64,000 nt of DNA. Origin: Gymnopilus junonius (lineage: Eukaryota; Basidiomycota; Agaricomycetes; Agaricales; Galerinaceae). Under the pieces are notes generated by a model. That model saw only the letters and a program-made list of their open reading frames with translations, did not search any database and was not told where the DNA came from. Within the stretch, counting starts at the first letter, position 1. Every line of letters begins with the position of its first letter. This document shows positions 35,200-47,632 of this stretch, one piece after another. The position numbers and the translations under genes were made by a program. The stretch is from positions 620,001 through 684,000 of the forward strand of contig JADNYJ010000001.1 in the NCBI GenBank assembly GCA_015501075.1, written 5' to 3'.

Positions 35200-38100
35200 T
35201 TATCCAAAAAGACGAAAACGAATGACTGTCCTCTGGCCTGGTATAAAGCGATGGGAACGATCTGCGACGACGACTACCTCCATTTCGCACTGCATGGGCT
35301 TTGGTGTGATTGAAATGCAAGCACAACCAACATGGGTAGTTGACTGTAGAATCGGAACAGAGTAAATGCAAGAAAAACGAACGGCAATTCCTTCGTCTAG
35401 AACGGTGACTAGCCGTTTGGGACTGAAGAATTCCTAAGCTCGTTAACGCTTCGATAACATGATAAGCATACCTGAATGTGATTTTGCCGACGTATTCAAT
35501 CTCCCGCTTCAGTCGTAACACACTCGCATCAATTTCTTCTTTGCGTCCAGCAATATTGAAGTCAAGAGTGACAACAGAATATTCACCGTCAAAAGCGAAC
35601 AGTGCTTTCCCTGCGCTAGGTTTTTTGAATAGGAAGAAAATTGATTGGCTTTGAAGAAACCCAGAGAGGCGTTCCTTGAATTCTGACAATAAAGCCGAGA
35701 AACATTTATATTGAGCGTAAGATGCTGGTCTCTGAAAATGAAGGCTTTTGTAAGGTCGTGATCGATGAGACTTATGCTGACGATCTCACTTTTCGGATAG
35801 ACATCGTTGAGCCTTTTGGACCACATGAGCTCTTGTTCCTATCTATAACGGAAAGCCGCCTTGCAATACATTGCTTGCAATCTGGCGACGCAGAGTCCAC
35901 TACGAGCATCCCACAGTCGATACTCTGGCATCGGCCGCTGTCAGGCGCTGGATCTCTGTTCCGGTAGCGGTCCTTGTTAAGATTAGGTAAAAAGTCGACC
36001 CAAGAAATTTTTTGAAATGACTTACAAGTAATTTCAGAATGGACTGTGGATCGATCGAGACGCACTCAGCTGACGATTTGACGAGAGAACTATTCTCCTT
36101 AGTTTCGTGTTGATTCCTCATCTTCTTCTGAAAGCGGCAAAGAGCACACATTTTCCAACGGTATTCGATCAAAGGAGGAATAATAAATGTACAATCTCTG
36201 ACAGCGCAAAGACGAGCTCCTGGGGTCAGGATTGCGTCCACGTCAAAGTCTGTAGTGTCATTAGAAAGGAAATGCTGGGAATAGAAAGGCAGATAAGAAC
36301 GGAGGGCGCGAAGGTGTTAAAGAAGGTGCGTACCGAAGTACTGAACATTTGGGTGCGCATCAATTCTTCGTAAAGTCGATCATGTCGTCCTTGAAGATTT
36401 TGCCTTCTGCGTTGGTAGCCTCGGCTTCGTGCCCTACACATCACACACGATTTCCACCGATAGTTGGTAGAAAGCAGTTGGCCGCACTTGGGGGAGATAC
36501 ATTTCCTCGAGTAAAGACCAGCTGGGCGAGCGGGAATTCGAATCTTCAAACTACTCGATGGTGGTGTATGCGACTGCGACATGCAATGGTTAGGAAATGC
36601 TTTGTGGGGAGAGGTATTTCAAACTTACCAGTTCCGTTTCTGAGTCAGATGAAGAAGCAGGGTCCTGGTCTTGTCCTGATGAAGAACTGAGTTCGGATAG
36701 GTCACTATCCCAGCCAGAAAAATGACCCGATTTGCTGGATTTACCCCATGAGGTTCCACCGATATGAGTTACTTCTAAGGTAGGACTAGTTTCGGAATCT
36801 GAAAGTCGATGGTCATATACACTACAGTCCATGCTGGAACTATTTTTTTGGTTGCATGAGGAAAGTGAAATTTCCGAGGTATTCACGTCCTGCAGGGCAG
36901 AGAACTGTAAGTGTAAGTCCGAGCTCGTTTCCAACGACTCAACTTTTGGGGCAAAAGATGTTTGCTTAGGCACACCAGTTGAAACTGATGTCGCATTTTC
37001 AGTGGGCCCTGTCCCAACCTTGTGGTTCTCTGATAATTTCTGACTTCCTATCTCTGTAATGCTCTTTGGCCCTACTTCATCTGCCCAAGTCACCATTTTC
37101 TTCCTTTTCAGTGATGTGTATGACTTTGATGTTTCTGAACTAGTCTCTGTGCCATTCGCCTTGCTACCGTTAGATGACAATGCTGATCGCTTGGACTTCC
37201 ATTCCTGCTGCACACACATTAGACATCTTATAGCCGCGGAGTCAGCCGAAACTATCCCAGTGCAATCAGGGGTTGAACATAACCTGAGAGATCGGATGAC
37301 CTTCACACAAAGCTCAATGAGCTCGTCCCAGTGACAAATTAAGGAAATGACGCACGGATCTCGTGGATTCAACGCTGGTACTCACAGTTGAAATAACGTT
37401 CGAAGGGGCAGAAAATGATGCTGCCTCTTCAGAACGCGTTAAGTCAATCACATCTGGATGAGACACCTTTGGACGCTTGACCGCCCTCCGCGGACCCATG
37501 TGATCCTTCTGCGAGTCTTTGGCTGGAAGCATTTCTTGACTGTCTGATCCCTGCAAATGGATGAGAGTCCAGAAATTTGTTATGCAAGGGCAAACATACT
37601 AAGGGATAAGAAAGTTCCCGATCAATCTCTCCAGGGTCGTTAGATTCTCCAACCCCGACAATCTATACATATTAGGTAAAGAAAAAAAGAGAAATGGAAA
37701 AGTAGACATACACCGGTAGTTGAATAAATGTTCTTGTCGACACCTGCTATATTTAAATCCCCTGATATCTCCTTCTCGACGAGAAATGAACGTCTTCTCG
37801 AAATTATCGCACTTTCTAAAGGTGCCAAGCTAGGTTGCGTAGCTAATTCCATTCTGCAGCTTGGACAAAGACCTTCCCCATAATGCCAAGGAACTGAGCG
37901 CAAACAGCGTAAGCAAAGGATCGAGTTCATGGGGGATTGTTCATCATTTTGTTGGGAAATAATCTCTCGTTCCTTTATGGCGAATTAGTTTAAATAGGAA
38001 AAAACATTCTTAGATAGACCTGCCAGTTGTATTTGCTGGTAAACATCTTGGATAACTTCTCCTTGAGAATTGAAGTGACTAATAATCGGAGCCCCCGGGA

Positions 38101-38625
38101 CCACGGAAATTGGGTCGCACAGGATTTGTGTACTTGATTGAAAATTAATGGGTCCTTGAAATAGACCATACTGGGAGGCGCCATGTCCTACAGTATTAGA
38201 ACACCCTCTATACGCTTTAGCCTACACAAAGGATGAGTCCCAATAAAGCAGTAAAGGGACGAAAATTGACCATATAAGCCTGCTGCAGGAAACTCAATCA
38301 AAATTCAAGAAACTGGGACTTAATGAATACAACATACCACAGAAGTCGGGCGTTCCTTTTTCATACTTATTCGGTCTATCCCAGAACGTTCTCTAGCAGG
38401 AACTGGGATACTATAAGCAGGGACCCCTTCCTTCGGGGAACTTCGAGTGCCAGGAAACGATCTTCCTGATCTAATTTTCATGACACACTGCTCGCATAAG
38501 TTGCCTTTGGAAGACCGACTAATTATTGCATTGCAATGTCTCTCAGAACAAATGTGGGCAGCTGGTGTGGTGTTCAAAGGCACAGAGGTCCCCATTATTG
38601 GAGTTGGAGGATTTCCGACCTCCAT
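35200..38625 (-). CDS. Uncharacterised protein with six Cys4 zinc-type modules
   Basis: No family recognised. The product is probably 850-900 residues from about 9-10 exons. Six modules share the plan C-x4-C-(11-14)-C-x2-C: ICSERHC..CEQC, LCLRC..CPSC (x2 in the first pair), LCSTPDC..CLMC, KCISPKC..CVMC, LCAVRDC..CALC, and RCQSIDC..CKQC. Modules 4 and 5 share YRWK before the third Cys and a basic stretch after the fourth (RARSRGYQRRR, RFQKKMR). Between modules 3 and 4 lies a Ser/Asp/Glu-rich linker (GWDSDLSELSS). The C-terminal domain has no such Cys pairs: FKERLSGFLQSQ, FAFDGEYSVV and the end PGQRTVIRFRLFG. Odd point: one base seems missing near 35848, between CIARRLSVID and ELMWSKRLNDVY. Probably nuclear and metal-binding, by inference only. 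Confidence 0.75.
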
Positions 38626-39002
38626 AGGAGTCCGAAACCCAACGGCCTAACGGCTACGGAGGAACATTTGTGAAGTGTTTGCATTAGAGAAAAATGTATT
38701 ACTTTACCTAGATTGAGACTTTACACCTTCCTACGTCGGTCAGGTCTGGAGATTTTAATTGGTAGGAAGAAGGCCCTCATTTGGCCGAAAAAGAAAAAGC
38801 GCGCAAAAATTTAAAAAAATTACGTTTGCAATTATTTGCCAAGAAGAGAAACTCTCCTTTGCGGACCCAAATTAGGCATTCGCGCGTCATGTATTGATGT
38901 TGTACTTATGTATTACGTATGTATTCAACGTGACATTATGTATACGATTTATTAAATTGTTTTTTTTGGGTCATCGTATCGCTGATGCCTTGAGTGACAT
39001 GC
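38626..39002. other. Gap between chitinase 3' end and Cys4-protein start
   Basis: Promoter region of the Cys4-rich gene with A/T runs (near 38800-38820 and 38955). No gene seen. Confidence 0.4.
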
Positions 39003-40577
39003 TTAAACCACGCCTACAGAAGTTCTAATTGCGTCTACCAAGATCCAATCATCCGTATCACCATGGACGTCAAAAAGATTGACGCCTAACATCCCAGTCT
39101 GTTTGGCAAATGCAGCTTTCATTCCCAGAGACGTTGGGTCGTCGAACGTAATGACCTGCTTGGATTGAGGGGAGCGTAAATAGGGGGTGCAAGAGCAGGA
39201 ATCCCATAGCTGCTCAAAACCATGGCTTGAATAATAACGTGTTTTATCGCCGGTAGGAGAGAGGGCCCCTTGTGAAATTAAGTCCCGAAACTGTATTTGA
39301 CCATCCGAGTCACCATCTCCGCTTGCAATTTTTAGCGTGGTCGAATGGTGATGGTGTCTATTCGTTGGTTTGGACCTTGCTCGAAGATTTCTTGCGATAG
39401 AAGAAGAAATGTAGCCATAGGAAGGTAAGCCAAGGACTAGTTTGGAAGCCGGGAATTGAGCGTTCGTCCACGCGCTATACGACCCAAGAGCACTTCCGGA
39501 AGGCTGTGTTGAATTGCCACACGCATCGTAGAGAGGAGCATTCGGTCCTGGATGAGAGGATGCTTTTAAAAAAATACGATCAGGGAGGCGTTCATAGTCT
39601 AAGAACAATAACTTACAGCCCCAGAGATCGTAATTCATTATCAATATCCAATCAAGGACTTCTGCAAACTCTGATACATCTTCCAACGCCCGGCCCGTGC
39701 TGTCTACGAAAGGCTTCGGTTCGACTGCTGCAGTGATTCTAGCACCAGAAGGCAAGGAGGCTCGTAGGGATCGAAGAAATAGGAGAAAGTTCGCGGTGTC
39801 GTTTCCGTCGAACTCGTTGCTAGAAGAGCCTGCATGTCCAGGGTATTCCCAATCAATTTCGATTCCGTCTAGTTGATGGCTAATGTAAACTTCAAATATG
39901 TTGCTTATGAAGGTCTCCCTGCTGTGATTGGTGGCCACAAGTGCTGAAAAATGTCTGGCAATAATAAGCCCTCGATTAGTTACAATCAAAGCGACATGAA
40001 TTGGGGCGACTCACTTGCTTCCAGTCCACCCCCCGATACTCAGTTTAACCTTCGATCCTTGAGAATGGGCAGTAGAAACGAGTTTGTCGAGAAGCCCTGG
40101 AGCGCTGGGATCATCCCAGGACAGGGTGGCGTCAGCGTTTGGCACGGCAAACGCGAAATCAATCCAATCAAAGCGTCGAAAATCTATCTTGGTAGGAGGG
40201 AAATCATATCCCAGCCAATCAGGGTAGTACCCCATCATAAGCATTCGTGAAGGGCTCTCGTTCTCTGATGTAGCGCTCGGCTTATAAAGGGTGTCTTGAG
40301 TAGATTTGATATTGGCTTCATTAATATGTTCGAAAGGTGCAATAATCAACAGACACATACCTTGCAAAGGGTCATTGATGGAAAGCGCAGCAGCAACTGG
40401 CATATCGGTGCTTGAGCCGTAACCTGGAAAGTCTGTCGGGACCGCAAGTGTAACTTGGATCTCTGCTTGCTGATGGACACGGTTGAAGTCAGCATGCGGA
40501 TGCACGAGAGGAACCTTATAAGCCAAGGTTGATGACAGTAAGGCAGAAACCAGAAATCTTGCTCTAGAGGAAGACAT
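39003..40577 (-). CDS. Secreted GH18 chitinase
   Basis: Hydrolyses chitin. N-terminal signal peptide (RFLVSALLSSTLAYK). After an intron the catalytic barrel begins RMLMMGYYPDWLGYDFPP. Strand 3 is KVKLSIGGWTGSK, and the catalytic DxxDxDxE motif is DGIEIDWEYPG. Then ARITAAVEPKPF, WILIMNYDLWG, KLVLGLPSYGY and the last strand motif GMLGVNLFDVHGDTDDW. The insertion between barrel strands holds a His/Ser/Thr-rich piece (PTNRHHHHSTTLK). Fungal class V-type GH18 (seen motifs; class by family knowledge). No chitin-binding module seen. The leader carries out-of-frame ATGs (see findings). Confidence 0.93.
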
Positions 40578-41146
40578 TTGGTAGATTCTGCTTGCAGAAG
40601 AAGATGGGTGATAGAAAAAATCATGATCATGATCATGGGGCGGGAGGGCAGATGGAACAAGCCAATTGTGATTCAGACCAAATACGGCACTGGAAGTCGA
40701 AAATAGACGTATTTTATCTTTGAAAGGAGCTTGTTAAATAAAAATGAGGAGACAGTAGACTGTGATAATTACGAGCATGAGTTGTTGATCGCGTTGGCAA
40801 TGCATTGGTACATCACGGTGGTCATCAGATGACAAGAAATTGATGCAAACTCAAATGCAAACAAATCACATTCTCACTAACGACCCAGCTACCGCACATA
40901 TTTTCTGTTGCAAGAAGAAGAAAAGCTATGCTTCCTTTCTATTTTTTCGCCCACTTTCTCTTCCTTCTGAGATTTGCATGTGCTCTTGCTCCCCCGCATG
41001 ATCTAAGGAATTCTTGCCACCAAAACAGCGCCCTTCTCTTGCAACATATCCGTTTAGGTTTCGCCGATTGTGCATATATAGTTGCCTCCTCCACCCATTT
41101 CTACGTTACAAGTTTTTTCCAAGCGATTTAATACCCCATCGTGCAC
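40578..41146. promoter_or_regulatory. Shared divergent region of chitinase and glutaminase
   Basis: The 569 bases between the two start codons must hold both promoters. On the chitinase side a palindromic run CATGATCATGATCATG (40622-40637) gives tandem upstream ATGs. No TATA box or activator site was identified with confidence. Confidence 0.5.
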
Positions 41147-44100
41147 CATGCGAGGTCTCCTTGACGTCGTCTATGTGTTGTCTTTTTTCGTAACCACCAA
41201 TGCGGTGTCCTGGGCGGCCACACCTTTCAACCCTCCTGCTTTCCCCCTCGCCGTCAGGACACCTTATCTCTCTGCGTGGCTCCCTCAAGGATCTGGTAAT
41301 TACTATTACCATTTTTTCCCAGTATGTCTCACAGATCACAGGTGCAGCTCTCAACGATGCTTGGGCAACTTTCTGGACAGGCCAGGTTTTTGGTGGCAGT
41401 CATTTAATGTAATCAACGAATGCTAAACAATACCTCCACACCTAGATTGTTGGCTGGGCTGGATTTATCAATGTAGACGGGAAATCATTCAGTTTCTTGG
41501 GCTCCCCTAGTGTTCCAGGTGCAACCTTCTCAAAGTCCATCCAGAAAGGCTCTACTGTACGTAAAACACGCGCAACAAAAAAAAATCGTGTTAACCCTTA
41601 TCTAGTTTACTTCAACTCAGAGCATTTTTGTTCTATCAGCGGGTCCAGTGGACGTTACGGTCACTTTTTTGAGTCCGGTTGAAGTAAGTGAAGGATATTG
41701 TTGTCAATGAGGAATTCATCTGATCTTTACTCCTTCCAAGCCTACGGATTTTGTTAAACAATCTATTCCTTTTGCATACATGGCCGTTTCAGCAGTATCC
41801 AACGACGGGGCATCTCATTCAGTGCAAATTTATTCAGACATCAGTGCCGAATGGGTTTCTGGCGACAACTCTCTGACTGCTGACTGGAACACCACCGTTA
41901 GCTCGGATGTCATTACCCATCAAATTCAACTTCAAAACCAGGTTCCTTTCACAGAGATTAACGACCACACTCAATGTCAGCTATCTTAAATTTAGTTTCT
42001 GCATACTGACTTGAATATCTTGTGTATTACTTTAGATGGCTCTGCATTTTACTCCCTCTCTAACGTGAGGATGATGCAGAAATTTTTGTAGTCTATCAGC
42101 TGACCTCAGCACAGGGAGCCAATACGACATTCGAGACGGGAGCTGATGTAGCCGTCCGTGCACAATTCATTAATAACGGAAAGCTAGCGAACTCTCAAGA
42201 CACACACTTCCGCGCCATTTCAAACAACTGGCCTGTCTTCGCTTTTTCTCGTGACCTTGGCTCGATTACCAGCACAACAAGCCCAGTTGTTTTCTCTGTC
42301 GGCCATATCCGCGATCCAGTAGTCCAGTACATAATTGCGAATACTCAGATGCAGCCAAGGAGCCTGTATTTCTGGAGCCAATTCTCCTCGCCTATCTCTG
42401 TGGTGTGTACTTACTTCGGTCGGTTTGTGCATCATTCTCTGAATAATTGATACATCTCAATTGCAGATATCTTCATTCTTGAGCGATTATGAGAACGCCC
42501 TTAGCAGGGCTGATATCTTTGACAGTCAAGTTGCTTGTGATGCCACAAAGATATCTGCTGACTACGCCTCGGTCGTCGCTCTATCAATTAGACAGGTCCT
42601 TGGAGCAACGGAAATTACGCTTTCGAAGTATAGCAATGGGACTTACAATACCGATGATGTTATAGTCTTTATGAAAGGTTGGCTGATGTTTTGCTCTTTC
42701 TGTCGCATCTCGCTACATGCCCAACGTTGCAGAAATATCCAGTGATGGGGTCGGAGCCATGGCTTTTAGGTCCTTTTCCAACGTGCTGATTTTTGTCTAG
42801 AACGTGAACACCGTAGATGTGATATTTCCCGCTTGGCCAGCTCTTTTGTACACGAATCCGACGCTTGGAAAATACCTCCTTGAAGGTCTTTTCCGATACC
42901 AAGCAACTGGACAATATCCAAACAAATGGAGTGTTCATGATCTTGGTGAATTTGGCAGCCTTCATATACGACGCTAGACCTGACAATATTTAGGTTCCAA
43001 TTACCCTAATGCAACTGGTCACAACGATGGTAATGACGAGCCTATGCCAGTGGAAGGTGAGTTAATGCTAAATGACCGTTTGTCTGGTGTTTGCAATCAA
43101 ATGTAGAAAGCGGAAACATGGTTATTATGGCCCTCAGCTATGCTCAGAAAACTGGAGATATTTCTCAGCTTCAGCAATACGTATGCCTTTGACTTTACAC
43201 TCTTTCCATTCCACTTCATGGTATTTTTTTAACCAGCAAGCATTACTCGACCAGTGGACCCAGTTCTTGATAACGGATTCCTTAATTCCGGCGAATCAAA
43301 TCAGCACGGACGACTTCGCTGGTGCCCTTGCTAATCAGACCAACCTTGCCATTAAAGGCATCGTTGGTATCAAAGCCATGTCTCAAGTCGCCCAGCTCGT
43401 GGGCAATCCGTCACAGAGCGCGAACTACTCGGTAAACATTATCACTTGCCAGGATTCAATACCTAATCAATATATCTTACAAATTCTCCTGCAGTCCATT
43501 GCTAACAAGTATGTTAGTGAATGGCAAACTCTTTCTGCCTCGTCTTCGGGAAAACACCTTACACTAGCTGTAAGTGTCGAATGCTAAACCTTTTACCCTC
43601 ATCTAACGATACTTGTAGTACGGCAATTCTTCGAGGTATTTATCATTGGCCTCGTTTCATAAACGCGAGTTGTTGATATTGGATCGTCAAAGCTGGGGTT
43701 TATCGTACAACCTGCTCGCGGACAAGCTTCTAAAGCTTAATCTCTTTCCTACCTCGGTATATCAAATGCGTTAGTTCCCACCATGTTCCTTCGCAACGCA
43801 GACTAACTTGCCATCTAGAAACTGCATGGTATAAGACAGTTGCAGGTAAGCAGCCGCGTAGTTTGCGCTGATTTCTAGTAATTGACTCTCGTGGAAAGAA
43901 CCATTCGGCGTACCTTTGGATACTCGGTGCGTTTGGCTGAATACGAAATGCATTGACTTAATTACTCCTTCTTAGTCACACTTATACGAAATCTGGTGGG
44001 TCGTCGCCTTTATTCTACTTGAGTCACCTGGTAACTCTCTTACACCAGACTGGGAAATTTGGACGTCTGGTATTATGACTGACACCACAGTGCGCGACCT

Positions 44101-44392
44101 CTTTATAAGCTCTGTGAAGAAATGGGCTTCTGATGGACTGAGTTCTGCACCTTTCGGCGACTGGTATGAAACCACCGACGGTCAACCTGAGGGGTTCCGA
44201 GCCCGTCCTGTTGTGGGTGGTCATCTCGGTGAGTAATTTGCAGCGCGTGTGTTACCGTCATTCATGCGATTCGTGATGGGATTTGGTAAAAAGTTCTCGT
44301 ATGTTCCAATTATTTGATCATCGTTGCGATCGCAGTATTGATATGTTCCTCTGGCAGCTCGTTCTCTGAAGCTGGTGATGATCATCATCTGA
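41147..44392 (+). CDS. Secreted glutaminase A (GtaA/DUF4965-type family)
   Basis: By family it converts glutamine to glutamate outside the cell. The start MRGLLDVVYVLSFFVTTNA is a signal peptide, then WAATPFNPPAFPLAVRTPYL. The N-terminal beta domain includes WAGFINVDGKSFSFLGSPS and SIFVLSAGPVDVTVTFLSP. The (alpha/alpha)6-type catalytic part has FDSQVACDATKISADYASVV, ISSDGNVNTVDVIFPAWPAL, PNKWSVHDLGSNYPNATGHN, then DEPMPVEESGNMVIMALSYA and QISTDDFAGALANQTNLAIK. It ends WEIWTSGIMTD, FGDWYETTDGQPEGFRARPV and VGGHL. About 18 exons. Seen motifs fit the GtaA family. The stop is uncertain (44390-44392 or 44413-44415), depending on the last acceptor. Confidence 0.88.
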
Positions 44393-44415
44393 ACTTCTGG
44401 TTACCGAGTACTTAA

Positions 44416-45084
44416 GACGCATCATTGGTGCAAATCCGACTCATTTTGTGTTAAGCATGGCCGTCTGGCACTTACCAAGTGTTCAGACCTTGTGCTTAGT
44501 AAGCTAAGGCGGAAGGACAATAATATTTCTAAATTGGAACTCCACTGTTTTCGATGATGGAAAAGAGCACATTTTCATCTGAGGTAACGCCGTTCCGATC
44601 AATCTCCTCAAGGTTTCGTATGAAAAAATTGGTGTGCCAACGTGGCGGGCGGTGTCCCGTGCTTATGACCCTGAGCGGGTATGAATGTTGTTGCTTAAAT
44701 TGAATGTAGGTCAGCATTCCAGTATACAAGTCGGTCAAGACTAACATGCCTTCTGATGAATAAGTACACAGTGCTAGCACTTGGATGCATGCTACTGCCT
44801 TCGAGGGCTATTGTGCGAATAACTTTAAAATGACTTGTAAGTCCTCGAAGCGGATCAACGGATCAGTCACCTCTGACGTGCCATACACGGAAGTTGGTGC
44901 GTACATAAGTATGCCCTTGTAGCAAGAAGTGCACACAACGGGATGAATTGGAAATTAAAGTGTTGACACGTAGCAACAGATCTCGAACGGAATGGTCTTT
45001 AGCTATATCGGGCATAAGCGCCATTGACGTATATATTGCACACATTAAGGTAAAACAAATGTGGCTCACTTATTCCCCTCTTCC
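44416..45084. other. Gene-poor gap
   Basis: A minus-strand frame (44529-44780) shows no family signature and is not called. No repeat seen. Confidence 0.35.
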
Positions 45085-45714
45085 ATGTCCATCTTCGTGC
45101 GCCCGGACTCTCCTCCTCCCCGCCAGCCCTCTCCAGATATCTTACTCACCCCCCTTCCATGTCCACACCCTCGTCGCGTCTCCTCTCAGCCTGAAATAGA
45201 GTTGCTTTCCCCGGCGGTCTCTCCCAGACTCGATATCCAGGCAAGAACGATACACTCATCTCGCTCATTCGATGGTTTGAGCAGTCAAAAAACAACGTCA
45301 TCGAAGGATACACAAAAGATGTGGGTAGCACCTCGCCCTTGGACACATTCAGGTGTTAAAGGCAGGCCTCAATTCGACCTAAACGGATGGTCATCAAGTT
45401 CTGGCGCATTATCGCCGTCCCCTTCGCTCTTTATGGGTCCCAGTGCGAATATTGAACGGCCGAGTCCTTCACATCTCCCAGCGCATTCATATCCCGAGCC
45501 CATCTGTTCCGAACCAGTCTCCAAGAACCCGGTTATCCTACGCAAATTTGAGCTTGAGGAGGTCAGAGGCACATCTGCTATGCCATTTCTGGAACGGAAA
45601 CAAATTCTTCCCTCTTTGGAGAAGCCTAAAAGTATGGGAATGGGGTGTCTGAGGTTTTTCCGTCTTCGTAGCGCGCAGAGGCAGCGTAGTACTGCAGTCA
45701 CTGCGCTATAAAGC
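45085..45714 (+). CDS. Hypothetical Pro/Ser-rich protein
   Basis: Single-exon frame of about 209 codons from the Met at 45085 (MSIFVRPDSPPPRQ); a further Met lies at 45061. Proline-serine rich and low complexity, probably disordered, with repeated SP dipeptides that could be proline-directed phosphorylation sites. No membrane segment. The basic end (FFRLRSAQRQR) follows a Met/Gly patch. The amino acid pattern looks coding (no stop, codon bias like the neighbours), but there is no homologue I recognise. Confidence 0.55.
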
Positions 45715-46388
45715 CCCTCATCACACTCGCGTCCTCTCATTTCTACCGGGTATTTATTTAGGGGGTCAGCATCTGTTGCCACCTTTACCCCGGCATGGAT
45801 TTTGGCTATTCTCATTTACTTTATTTTCTTCATAATGATTCGTCGTTTAACGAGCATTCCATCGTCGACATGTTTCTCCACACGAACACTCGCTCGCATC
45901 CACGTCAAATAGTGTATGTATCTATACTTACTGCCGTTATATTTTGAGATCTAGAGCACTGATCTCGTAACGTTTCTGTAGCTTAATACTCTTTCTAATT
46001 ACTTTATTATAGACCTTACGACATTAGCCTTCTTTGACTGGCACTGTAAATGATGAATAGCTTGATATAATGCAATCTGACTGTTATTGTAAAATATATA
46101 AAGTTTAGTACTTTAGCTGGAATAATTATTGCCTCAAGGTGCAGGCAACAGAAACGGGCAAAAATGGAACAGAGATGGACGACGATGAAAATAAGTATGA
46201 ATGCAAAGAACTGTGGATGCAAGTAATGCAACAAACGAGGTTGTCAGCTAGGACTACAAGCGTTTGCAGATTCATTCGTACCAGGTATGATTTGTTACAA
46301 GCATCATAAACCACGGCCACAGACAGATAGAACAATCCAAAAGATGGGAAAGGAGGCAATGAGGGAAGGAGGCAGCATAAGTTGTTGT
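45715..46388. other. AT-rich gap between hypothetical protein and WTAP-like gene
   Basis: Convergent 3' flanks, with AT-rich runs near 45995 and 46085. No gene seen. Confidence 0.4.
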
Positions 46389-47632
46389 TTATAAACCTAG
46401 CCTCTGTTGCAACGTCCGATTGCCTTGGTCGGGAGTTTGACTTGTATTGGGATTATTTCCTTTCCTTCCTGGAGCACCGCTTCTTCCAGGCATACTATGT
46501 CCATTTCGACGTGTATGGGGATTCTTTCCCCCATCCCGATCCCGGTCTTTGCTGGTATGAATATGGCTTGGCCTATCGCGTTCCTTGGTTCCGCGTTCCC
46601 TGTCCTTAGCATTCCTTTCTCGTTCGCGAATTCGATCTCGTTCGCGATTCGTCGTAGATGGCCCCATTTCACCTTCGTCGACCTCCATTTTAACATTTAC
46701 TCTTCCTCGATTATCTGTGAAGTTGCGACCTGTTTCACGACTGTCTGCTCTGACAAGAGGATGTGGGCTGTGATTGCGGACTTGGGGTTTCTGAGGTAAA
46801 GAAGCAGCAAGACGGGTCGGAGAGGCTCGCGGCCGGGGTTCCGATAACCGGGGTCTCTTGTGCGCCCTTGGTTCGGTGGGCAGGGGTCTAGAGGCGCTGT
46901 GTCCATTGCTTGCACCATCAACAACTGGCATTGAATTATGAGAATCCTGCGGCGAATGCGATTGTGAGCTGGCTTTGCTCTTATTCTGGCGGGTGGTATG
47001 CCTCAGAGTCTCGTATGCCTTTTCGAGTTCCGTGCTATGGAATGACCATGATTCGTTAGCGCTCGTATCCAAACATAGTCAGGATGATGTACTGACGATA
47101 AGGAAGTTATTACTTGGTGGGATTCTGGAAGCGCAAAGAAAGGGAGGTTAGATATGGTTCCGTCGCATATTTGAGGATCCAGAGCAAACCTTTGAGAGCT
47201 CCTTCTAGTTTAACCACAACTTTTCTCAATCCACGAACTTCATCTTTCAGGTTGCCGGTTTCACTGTGTTTGAGGAGTTCATAAAGCTCGTTATTTTCTT
47301 CCTGGAGAAGGCGCGCTCTTTGTGTAAGGGCAATATTGACGGTGCTTGAACTGGATGCAGACGTGCTGGCCTCAGTGTTGGAGATATGAGGCAATAAGAA
47401 AGAAATCAGAGCAGGCGGAAGGGTGATGGAATCTGTAGTTGAAGGACCAGGCTGCTTCGAGAGATATCGTCGCAAAGCGGAAATTTCATCCTAAGCACCA
47501 TGCACAAAAGATGTTCAGTTCATTGCTCGACAGTGGGGAACATGAACAGCATACCGTAACTTCTGCTAGTTGTACATCTTTTTCTCTTAGAAGAATCTCG
47601 AGCTCCAGTTCTCGGGCAGACGGTAGGTCCAT
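46389..47632 (-). CDS. WTAP/Mum2-like subunit of the mRNA m6A writer complex
   Basis: The start MDLPSARELELEILLREKDV is followed by a long coiled coil. The family core, joined over introns, is LLQEENNELYELLKHSETGN, then LKDEVRGLRKVVVKLEGALK and ESHQVITSLSTELEKAYETL. This is the Wtap/Mum2 signature (yeast Mum2 supports Ime4 methylation). The C-terminal 200 residues are disordered, first Ser/Pro/Arg, then an RD/RE-rich stretch (ERDRIRERERNAKDRERG) typical of nuclear-speckle proteins and of metazoan partners rather than yeast Mum2. The last residues are NRTLQQRLGL. Acceptor and donor usage at 47118-47130 restores the ESHQVITS frame. Confidence 0.82.

Noticed and set aside
44529..44780. 83-codon minus-strand frame
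   Set aside because: No family signature and no extension by splicing that I can support.
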